From assembly GCA_964627445.1 (NCBI GenBank), contig CAZVJF010000002.1, positions 310,001-374,000 of the forward strand: a stretch of DNA of 64,000 bases, written 5' to 3'. Positions within the stretch are counted from its first letter, which is position 1. Each line of letters begins with the position of its first letter. Source of the stretch: Luteibaculum sp964627445 (GTDB taxonomy: Bacteria; Bacteroidota; Bacteroidia; Flavobacteriales_D; Luteibaculaceae). A program made the translations under genes and the position numbers. The notes beneath the pieces are model-generated. The model was not told the origin of the DNA. It ran no database searches and saw only the letters and a list, made by a program, of their open reading frames with translations. Below, one piece after another: positions 25,734 to 33,326 of this stretch.

Positions 25734-26093
25734 ATGGCGAAAATACTAGTTGCAGAAGACGAACGCATGATGTTGAAAAGTCTCTCCTTCAAGCTGAGCA
25801 AATCCGGATACGAAGTGGATACAGCGGAAAACGGGAAAGTTGCTTGGGAGTTGATCCAGGAAAACAAGTATGATTTAATCCTGGCCGATATTATTATGCC
25901 CTTTGTTACTGGGATGGAGCTTTTAGAGCGCATAAAAACCAACCCCGAAACCAAAGAAACCCCGGTTATTGTACTTACCGCATTGGGGCAAGAGGATACG
26001 GTTTTGCAGGCTTTTGAGATTGGGGCAGACGATTTTATGACCAAACCTTTCAGCCCAAACGAGTTGTTGGTGCGCATACGCAAACTCATTTAA
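25734..26093 (+). CDS. Single-domain response regulator
   Basis: 119 aa, a bare receiver domain. It has the acidic pair in VAEDERMM, the phospho-aspartate in DLILADIIMPFVTG, threonine in IVLTALG and lysine in MTKPFSP. With no output domain, it should act by protein contact. It is followed after 4 bp by the HEAT-repeat gene, then by the glycosyltransferase and hybrid kinase. This suggests it controls polysaccharide synthesis after phosphorylation by the hybrid kinase. Confidence 0.93.
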   Translation: MAKILVAEDERMMLKSLSFKLSKSGYEVDTAENGKVAWELIQENKYDLILADIIMPFVTGMELLERIKTNPETKETPVIVLTALGQEDTVLQAFEIGADDFMTKPFSPNELLVRIRKLI

Positions 26094-26097
26094 ATTA

Positions 26098-27201
26098 ATG
26101 ACCTACTGGTTGGAATACTATTACTTTGCATCACACTACCCTACGCGTGTTGCAGCTTGGTTGGGCACAGCAATGCTGTTGGCCTCCCTGGCGCTTATTG
26201 TATTTATTTTCCTCAGTAGAAAAGCCAGCCAGCGCAAAACGCAACGTATAGAGCGTCTTACCGATAAATATGAAACCCTACTCACCAACATCCTTTTCGA
26301 AGATACTTATGCATCGTATTCTAAGGGTTACGATAGAATTGTGCGGTCCATTACAGGCAAAGGGCTAGACAAACTAAAGCGAGAGACCTTGGTGCACACC
26401 ATTATCAAAGCCAAGGAGAATATGATGGGGGAATCCGATCAAATTCTGACTAATTTTTATCACGAGCTAAAATTGCGCTCCTATGCCATGCGAGAAATGC
26501 GCACTGGAAAATGGTATGATAAGGCCTTTGTAATTCAGGAACTGGGTAAAATGGATGTAAAAGAAGCGCTTCCAACCATCATGCGTTACACCGACCATCC
26601 CAACCCCACCTTGCGAGCCGAGGCGCAATACGCAGCCATAGATTTGGCAGGAGGACGCGCGTTGGGTTTTTTAGACGATTTAAAATATCCGCTGAGCCGG
26701 TGGCAGCAAATACGCATTACCCAAGAGCTAGAGAAGATTGACCCTAAGGAAATTCCATCGTTCTATTATTTGTTAGAAAACAAGAATGAAAGTGTGGTGG
26801 TCTTTGCCATAGAACTCATTGGGAATTTCAATCAGTTTGAAGAAGCAGAAAAACTGCTAGACATGATGACACATCCCAGCAGTGCTGTAAAAGTGGCTTT
26901 GGCCGATGCCTTTAGAGCGTTGGAATACGAGGATGCAGTGCCTCACATACTAGCCAACTACGTGGAATACAGCACGGAGGTTAAGGCCGCTATGCTGGCA
27001 GCGGTGGGCCAGGTAGGCAACGAAGAGGCGCATTTAGATTTTTTATTCGAGGCTTTGAATACTAAAGATTACCGGGTGGCTTTGGCGGCAGCAAGGGCCA
27101 TTTATGAGATTAGCTTTGGAAAAATAACCAGCGATATGCTGCGAAGAGCAGGCACAAGAGCGCTGTACTTAAAACATGTGGTAGATGAGCGGAAACATTA
27201 G
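26098..27201 (+). CDS. Membrane-anchored HEAT-repeat protein
   Basis: 367 aa. One N-terminal transmembrane helix (AWLGTAMLLASLALIVFIFL, residues ~19-38) is followed by a basic, helical linker. From about residue 150 onward there are repeated helix pairs of the HEAT type (for example ALPTIMRYTDHPNPTLRAEA and AHLDFLFEALNTKDYRVALA). It has no enzyme motif; such proteins act as scaffolds. It lies between a receiver protein and a processive glycosyltransferase and overlaps the latter by 17 bp, so a role in linking signal to synthase is plausible but not shown. Confidence 0.85.
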   Translation: MTYWLEYYYFASHYPTRVAAWLGTAMLLASLALIVFIFLSRKASQRKTQRIERLTDKYETLLTNILFEDTYASYSKGYDRIVRSITGKGLDKLKRETLVHTIIKAKENMMGESDQILTNFYHELKLRSYAMREMRTGKWYDKAFVIQELGKMDVKEALPTIMRYTDHPNPTLRAEAQYAAIDLAGGRALGFLDDLKYPLSRWQQIRITQELEKIDPKEIPSFYYLLENKNESVVVFAIELIGNFNQFEEAEKLLDMMTHPSSAVKVALADAFRALEYEDAVPHILANYVEYSTEVKAAMLAAVGQVGNEEAHLDFLFEALNTKDYRVALAAARAIYEISFGKITSDMLRRAGTRALYLKHVVDERKH

Positions 27202-28672
27202 TGAGTTTCTTCGCATGCTGATATCAGCATTTGAAACCGGTATCTTCTTCTATGCCGTTTTCGTTATGGCCAGTTATCTGATCGTTTCGGTTCTTTCTGT
27301 GGTGACCATAACGCGCTATTTCCGTAAAAAATCGTTTACCGATACCGATGCACTGCTACGCTCCGATATTGCCCCAGGAATTTCGGTGTTGGCACCAGGA
27401 TACAATGAGGCCACTACCGTTGTACACAACATACGGTCGCTCTTGGCGCTTAAGTACCCCAACTTCAACGTAATTTTTGTGAATGATGGAAGCACCGATG
27501 ACACGCTGAAAAAGTGCATCGAAGCCTTTGATTTAAAGCCAGAGTATTTTGCAGTTCGCCAGGCCGTAAAAACCAAAAAGGTACGCGGGGTATACCGCTC
27601 GGTAAACCGCAGTTTTAAGCGGTTGATTGTGGTGGACAAGGAAAACGGAGGAAAAGCCGATGCGCTCAACACAGGGCTCAATATCTCTGAAATGCCCTAT
27701 GTTACCTGCATCGATGTAGACTGCATCATTACCGATGATGCCCTGCTACAAATGATGAAACCCTTTGTGGATGAGGGCAAGGAAAAGGTGATTGCTTCTG
27801 GAGGCGTGGTCCGTGTTGCTAACGGATGTTCTGTAGAAGATGGCAGAGTGCTTAAAGTAAAAGCTCCAAAAAACCTGTTGGCACGCTTCCAGGCCATGGA
27901 GTATTTAAGAGCCTTTTTATTGGGGCGCGTAGGATGGACTTACTTCGATGGCATGATGCTCATATCAGGAGCCATGGGTGTTTTCGATAGAGAACTGGCG
28001 CTTAAGGTAAAAGGCTATGATGCACGCACCGTAGGCGAGGACATGGAAATTGTAATTCGCATGCGTAAATATCTGTTGCGCAAAAAGAAGAAGTACAAAG
28101 TACATTTTGTACCCGATCCGCTGTGTTGGACCGAAGTGCCCGAATCCTGGAGCTCTATTTACAAGCAGCGCAACCGCTGGACCCGCGGTACCATTGAGAC
28201 CCTCCGAATGCACAGAGACATGTTTCTTAATCCAAGGTACAAACGCATCGGTCTAATTTCTTATCCATATTGGGTGCTTTTTGAGTGGTTAGCACCGTTG
28301 TTGGAAACATTTGGGCTTATTATCACCTTTTATTTAGCACTGTTTGGTGTACTCAACGTGGCATACTTTATCGCCATGATATTCCTCGTGTACTCGTTTG
28401 CGGTCACCTACTCCATGATTGCCCTCCTTATTGAGGAACTAACATTTTATCAATACAATAGAATTAGAGATATAATAAAATTGTTTCTGGCGGCTTTGCT
28501 GGAACCCATTGTTTACCATCCGTACTTGCTGTATTGTGCAGTACGCGGTAACTACGATTTCCTTCTAGGAAAGAACAACTGGGAAAAATTCAGCAGAAAG
28601 GGTTTTACCGTGCAAACCCGCCAAGTGAATGCACCAAACTATGGCAAGCAAAAAACTGTCGCAGCAAATTAA
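27185..28672 (+). CDS. Processive family-2 glycosyltransferase (PgaC/BcsA-like)
   Basis: 495 aa. Membrane segments lie at both ends (residues ~15-40 and four or so after ~355), with a cytoplasmic GT-A domain between. Catalytic motifs are all present: ISVLAPGYNEA, VNDGSTDDT, DVDC (the DxD motif), GEDMEI (the base) and QRNRW (the QxxRW motif of processive synthases). It should polymerise a sugar nucleotide, such as UDP-GlcNAc, into an exported polysaccharide; the sugar cannot be read from sequence. No PilZ domain or c-di-GMP motif is seen, so control may come from the neighbouring receiver and HEAT proteins. The hybrid kinase gene starts inside its 3' end (44-bp overlap). Confidence 0.92.
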   Translation: MSGNISEFLRMLISAFETGIFFYAVFVMASYLIVSVLSVVTITRYFRKKSFTDTDALLRSDIAPGISVLAPGYNEATTVVHNIRSLLALKYPNFNVIFVNDGSTDDTLKKCIEAFDLKPEYFAVRQAVKTKKVRGVYRSVNRSFKRLIVVDKENGGKADALNTGLNISEMPYVTCIDVDCIITDDALLQMMKPFVDEGKEKVIASGGVVRVANGCSVEDGRVLKVKAPKNLLARFQAMEYLRAFLLGRVGWTYFDGMMLISGAMGVFDRELALKVKGYDARTVGEDMEIVIRMRKYLLRKKKKYKVHFVPDPLCWTEVPESWSSIYKQRNRWTRGTIETLRMHRDMFLNPRYKRIGLISYPYWVLFEWLAPLLETFGLIITFYLALFGVLNVAYFIAMIFLVYSFAVTYSMIALLIEELTFYQYNRIRDIIKLFLAALLEPIVYHPYLLYCAVRGNYDFLLGKNNWEKFSRKGFTVQTRQVNAPNYGKQKTVAAN

Positions 28673-31600
28673 GGGCGAAGCAAAGAGTTTGGGTGAGACC
28701 ACCGAATGGCTAGAAAAGCTAGCGACTAAGGACTCGCTTAGTGCGCAAGAGCAACAGCAATTGCAGGCGCTTAGGGAAGCTATGGCCAAAATCTCTGGCG
28801 AAAATAGCGCTATACCCAGACCTAAAGAGCAAGAGGCAGAAGGATGTTGGCGATGGGATTTACAAAGCAATGCCATAACCTGGAATACCAACATGCGCGA
28901 GATTTTTGGTGTAACCGAGCAAGAGCCGCTAACCGAAGAACTATACTGGAATGCCGTGCATCCCGATGACGTGGTTCGCCTAAAAAAGACGGTAGAAAAA
29001 GCCATACAGCAAAAAGGAAATTACCGCATTAAGCACCGTATTGTAAAGCCCAATGGCGAGCTAGTTTGGTTGGATTGCCAGGGGAAAACCGATGTGAAGA
29101 AGGGTGAGGTTGCTGCAGTGTATGGGGTAAGCCGGGTTGCTACCAATATCGCTTCAAGTCATTTCTCCAGTTACCAGCAATACCGCGTATTGGCAGAACA
29201 CGCTACCGAAATTGTCGCCTTTGTAGACCACAAAGGAATAATTCTGGATGCCAACATTGCGGTATTTGAGCAGCTAGACTGGCACCCCAATGAATTACGG
29301 GGTATGGATCTTTGGAAATTTGTAGATCCTACCTACGCCAAAAAGCTGCAAGGTTTTTGGAATGGGAGTGCCAAGGAGGCCGCCCACGAGTGGTACGGCA
29401 ATGTAAAGTTGAAGCACAAAAGCAACGGATACCATTGGTTTGTAATAAAGGCTGTGCCCATACGCGACAAGCAAGACCAATTTATCTCCATGATGCTGGT
29501 GGCAGAAAATGCCAATTCGCAGAAGCTGCTCGGCACGCACTTGGGCAATGGAGCCAATAAGTTCAGCGGAATTAGCGAAGAAATATCGGAGTTTGCCATT
29601 GTAGCGATCGATATCAACAATAAAATACGCTTGTGGAACAAGGGAGCCCAGCGCATATTTAAGTATGAGGAAGGGGCTGTAGTAGGAAAAGATTTCCTAC
29701 AATTCCTGAAGCCCAGTGGGTTGGAAAAAATGTCGCCCGAAGAAATTTTTGAAAAAGCCATTAAAACGGGTGATAAGCAGGAATGGTATGGCTGGCTAAA
29801 GGCCAAGGATGAAGATAACTTTTGGGGTCACCTTATTATAAACCCACAGACTACACGCAAGGAGGGAGAAGAGAAACAGGTACTCGGGCACACTTTGCTG
29901 ATACGCAACATCTCGGAGCGTAAGTTTTCGGATGCGCGCTTCCAGTCCTTCCTAGAGCTCGGATCGGACTCCGTGATAATTATCGATACGAAGGGGAAGA
30001 TTTATCTGGTAAATAAAAAAGCGGAGCAAACCTTTGGATACCCGCGCGAGGAGCTTCTGGGAAATAGCATAGAAATGCTGGTGCCCGATAGTTTTAAGAG
30101 CGTGCACAAATCGCACCGCAACGGCTATTTAAAATCGCCCGAGGCCCGACCTATGGCCAAGCAAGGGGTGGAGCTTTTTGCTAAGCGGAAAGACGGTTCC
30201 GTTTTCCCCGTAGAAATTAGTTTAAGCCCCGTGGAAACCGAAAAAGGCATGCTCATCCTGTCTTCGGTACGCGATGTATCTCAGCGGGTGGATAACGAGC
30301 GAAAATTACGCAATGCCGCCAGAGAGCTAAACTTATCCTACCAGCGTCTTCAGGGCATCATCGACTCCAGCCAAGATCTCATTGCTGCAGTAGACGTTAA
30401 TTACAACTTTATTGCTTTTAACCGCGCGTTTAAGGTCTACTTCGATCAGCGCTACCGTACGGACATTAAAGCTGGTGATAACCTGCAGAAGATATATCAA
30501 ACCGCATCCAACGACTACAGAGAATTGCAGCCCTATTGGGAGCGTGCCCTTAAAGGGCAAGAATTTAGTTTTGAGCTTCGTTTGCCAGATCCCGAGGACA
30601 AAACCGAGCGGATTTACAACATCACCTTTAATTCCATCCAAGAGCAAAACAGGCGTTTACTGGGGGCAACGCATGTTATTCGAGATATTACCGAGGAATT
30701 TAAGCAGCGGGAAATCCTTAAGCGTAGTGAGGACATGCTGAATGACGGGCAAGAATTTGCTCGCTTGGGTAGCTTTGAGTACGATTTTAAGACCCAGGAG
30801 GTTTACTGCTCAGATGCCATTTATGAGCTTTTAGGGGTAAAAACGGTAGATGCAGAGGTATTGCGCCTAATGGAGTCGGAAGACCGAGAAGCGATATCTA
30901 GAGCCTACCAGGATCTAGTAGAAGATGGCACTCCGCTGCACCGCTTGGTGCATTTTAAAAGGGTCACCGATGGAGCCAATATGGTATTTAGCTTGGCAGC
31001 CAGAAGAAGAATTACTGCAAACGGCAATCCTGGTATCATTGGGGTAATTCAGGATAAAACCAACGATTATCGTACACAAGAGGAGCTACGAAAAGCAAAA
31101 ATAAAAGCGGAGGAAACTGCCAAATTGAAGCAGCATTTTGTGGCAAACATGAGTCACGAAATACGCACGCCCATGAATGCGATTTTGGGCTTTAGTCGCT
31201 TTTTGATGGAAGCAAACCTGAATACGGAACTCAAGGACTACGCAACCAACATCTTCAGCTCAGCAGAGAACCTACTCGTACTCATAGATGACATTCTAGA
31301 TTTCTCAAAACTCGAGGCTGGAAAAGTTACCATTGAAGCGGTTGATTTTAGCTTGGAAAACGTGCTGATGCACATTGAACGCCTATTCCGCCTAAAGGCG
31401 CAACAAAAAGGCATACGACTGCTGCTAAAAATGAGCGCAGAATTGGCCGAAGCTTATAATGGAGACCCGTATCGCATCAACCAAATGTTGGTTAATGTGG
31501 TGGGGAATGCCATTAAATTTACCGAATCGGGCAACGTAACGGTGAGTGCCGATGTGGTAAAGCAGAGCAAGAAAAAGCATCAAATACAGATACAGGTAAC

Positions 31601-32681
31601 AGATACTGGTATTGGTATACCCAAGAACAAGTTGAAAACAATCTTCCAGAGCTTTAGCCAAGCCGAGGGGAATACTACCCGAAAGTACGGAGGAAGTGGC
31701 CTTGGCTTGAGCATAGTACAGAACTTGCTAAAGATTTTGGGAGGAACCATTGATGTAAGCAGTACTGTAGGAGAGGGCTCTACGTTTACTTTGACTTTTG
31801 ACCTCAAAATTGGGGACCCTACCAAACTAGAAAGAACGGCAGCGGTAGATATCCAGGAGCTCTCTGGCGAGGGTTACCATGTTCTGTTGGCCGAAGACAA
31901 CCACAACAACCAAATTATAACCGTTAAGCTGTTGCGCGACATTGGCTTTACAGTTACTACTGCAGACAATGGCGAAGAGGCTATAGAATTATTCAAACGG
32001 GTGAATCCGGATATCGTTTTAATGGATATCCAAATGCCTCTAATGGATGGTGTAGAGGCTATGCAGCACATAAGAAAAATGGAGGGTGATAAATTTACAC
32101 CTATAGTAGCCCTTACCGCCCATGCGCTTATCGAAGAGCGTGAGCGATATTTAGAAGCTGGCATGCAAGCCTACGTATCCAAACCGTTTAAACCGCACGA
32201 TTTATATCAAACGGTTTTTAAAGCATTAGGTATCGCGGGGGGCAGCACTCTGGCTCCTAAACACAGACCCATGGCCGCAGACCTGGTGGAAGAGGAGCAA
32301 GAGAGCACTCCAACGTCTAAGCAAGTAGTTGATTTATCCTTCCTACACGATATGGTGGGAGGTGATATGGAAGTGATGCGGGAGATGTTGGACATTTTCA
32401 TGGAAGATACCCCCATATACCTAAAAACTATTGAAGAGCACTTAGCGAAAGAGGATTGGGATCCAATAGCCAAAACCTGTCATACCCTGAAATCTTCCAT
32501 CGGTTTTATGGGGAGAAATGATTTGGTGGAATTCGCCCAAGAACTTCAATTGCAAAAAACCAAACCTCCTGCTGATGCACCCATTCGGAAAACACTGGCG
32601 CATTTTGTTTCTGAAATTAAAAAGGTGTTGAAATACTTAGAAGAGCACCCAGACATACTGGAAAAAACTCCTTGGGATTAG
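28629..32681 (+). CDS. Multi-PAS hybrid sensor histidine kinase with receiver and Hpt
   Basis: 1350 aa; ATG at 28629 or at 28641 (MASKKLSQ). About six PAS domains fill residues ~70-815. HisKA has FVANMSHEIRTPMNAILGFS. The HATPase has NVVGNAIKFTESG, TDTGIGIPKNK and GSGLGLSIV. A receiver follows (LLAEDNHNN, DIVLMDIQMPLMDG, KPFKP). The C-terminal Hpt has KTCHTLKSSIGFMG with the phospho-histidine. No transmembrane helix is evident, so it is soluble. It holds a full internal phosphorelay that could pass phosphate to the single receiver encoded at 25734. Its TAG stop overlaps the TAA of the converging HNH gene (TTAG), leaving no room for a terminator. Confidence 0.95.
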   Translation: MHQTMASKKLSQQIKGEAKSLGETTEWLEKLATKDSLSAQEQQQLQALREAMAKISGENSAIPRPKEQEAEGCWRWDLQSNAITWNTNMREIFGVTEQEPLTEELYWNAVHPDDVVRLKKTVEKAIQQKGNYRIKHRIVKPNGELVWLDCQGKTDVKKGEVAAVYGVSRVATNIASSHFSSYQQYRVLAEHATEIVAFVDHKGIILDANIAVFEQLDWHPNELRGMDLWKFVDPTYAKKLQGFWNGSAKEAAHEWYGNVKLKHKSNGYHWFVIKAVPIRDKQDQFISMMLVAENANSQKLLGTHLGNGANKFSGISEEISEFAIVAIDINNKIRLWNKGAQRIFKYEEGAVVGKDFLQFLKPSGLEKMSPEEIFEKAIKTGDKQEWYGWLKAKDEDNFWGHLIINPQTTRKEGEEKQVLGHTLLIRNISERKFSDARFQSFLELGSDSVIIIDTKGKIYLVNKKAEQTFGYPREELLGNSIEMLVPDSFKSVHKSHRNGYLKSPEARPMAKQGVELFAKRKDGSVFPVEISLSPVETEKGMLILSSVRDVSQRVDNERKLRNAARELNLSYQRLQGIIDSSQDLIAAVDVNYNFIAFNRAFKVYFDQRYRTDIKAGDNLQKIYQTASNDYRELQPYWERALKGQEFSFELRLPDPEDKTERIYNITFNSIQEQNRRLLGATHVIRDITEEFKQREILKRSEDMLNDGQEFARLGSFEYDFKTQEVYCSDAIYELLGVKTVDAEVLRLMESEDREAISRAYQDLVEDGTPLHRLVHFKRVTDGANMVFSLAARRRITANGNPGIIGVIQDKTNDYRTQEELRKAKIKAEETAKLKQHFVANMSHEIRTPMNAILGFSRFLMEANLNTELKDYATNIFSSAENLLVLIDDILDFSKLEAGKVTIEAVDFSLENVLMHIERLFRLKAQQKGIRLLLKMSAELAEAYNGDPYRINQMLVNVVGNAIKFTESGNVTVSADVVKQSKKKHQIQIQVTDTGIGIPKNKLKTIFQSFSQAEGNTTRKYGGSGLGLSIVQNLLKILGGTIDVSSTVGEGSTFTLTFDLKIGDPTKLERTAAVDIQELSGEGYHVLLAEDNHNNQIITVKLLRDIGFTVTTADNGEEAIELFKRVNPDIVLMDIQMPLMDGVEAMQHIRKMEGDKFTPIVALTAHALIEERERYLEAGMQAYVSKPFKPHDLYQTVFKALGIAGGSTLAPKHRPMAADLVEEEQESTPTSKQVVDLSFLHDMVGGDMEVMREMLDIFMEDTPIYLKTIEEHLAKEDWDPIAKTCHTLKSSIGFMGRNDLVEFAQELQLQKTKPPADAPIRKTLAHFVSEIKKVLKYLEEHPDILEKTPWD

Positions 32682-33241
32682 TTTATCCGTACGTGGCCCC
32701 AATTTTCTCCGCTGCGTATGCGATTGAGCTGCGTATGCGTTATTCCAAATTCCTTGGCTAGCTGTTGGAGTCTGTTTTTACTGCGTTTCAGCTTTAATTT
32801 TAACCGCCTCACGTCTGCCTCCGTGAGCTTGGCGTTGGTTACTTGCCCTTTCTTTTTTGCGATGGCTTTTAATACATTCGGGTTGCTCTTATTATGAGCA
32901 GTAAGTTCCTTCTGCGTAGCCCAACGCAAGTTTGTGCTACTGTTATTTTGCTTGTTATAATCCAGGTGTATTACAAATTTTTTGCTGCTGGGGTTGGGAA
33001 TAAAAGCAGCAGCTACCAGGCGGTGTAAGGGTTTGGTGATTCGTTTTTTCCAACCGTTAACCGACTTAAAGGCCGTAAAATACAGGTAGGTTTTACCCAC
33101 GGGAGTAAGTACCTGCCACCTTTGTGCTGATGCTTGCCAAATTCTAAGATTGCCCAAGTTGCTAATCTCGTAGCGGGCTTCGGGGTGGAGGCCTTCGAAA
33201 GAAACCGGCTTCCACTGCTCGGGAAGTTGCGAAAAATACAT
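32678..33241 (-). CDS. HNH endonuclease with NUMOD4 motif
   Basis: 187 aa. An N-terminal NUMOD4-like segment (EQWKPVSFEGLHPEARYEIS, then NLGNLRIW) is followed by an HNH_3-like core with LHRLVAAAFIPNP and HLDYNKQNNSSTNLRWAT. The C-terminal ~55 residues are basic, with a helix-turn-helix-like QQLAKEFGITHTQLNRIRSG. This is the free-standing layout of phage and homing-type HNH nucleases. No intron, intein or terminase gene is nearby, and the upstream kinase is uninterrupted. It is probably an accessory selfish gene at the end of the kinase operon. Activity is inferred from family only. Confidence 0.88.
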   Translation of the reverse strand: MYFSQLPEQWKPVSFEGLHPEARYEISNLGNLRIWQASAQRWQVLTPVGKTYLYFTAFKSVNGWKKRITKPLHRLVAAAFIPNPSSKKFVIHLDYNKQNNSSTNLRWATQKELTAHNKSNPNVLKAIAKKKGQVTNAKLTEADVRRLKLKLKRSKNRLQQLAKEFGITHTQLNRIRSGENWGHVRIN

Positions 33242-33326
33242 GAGGAGGGATTTGTAGCAAGTTAAAAAAACACCGGTAGATACCTCCGTACTTTGGGTGT
33301 TTATTTCAAAAAAACGATGTAAATGT

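Noticed and set aside
32678..33241. Intron- or intein-borne homing endonuclease
   Set aside because: The neighbouring genes are uninterrupted, and no group I intron core or intein splice motifs are seen.
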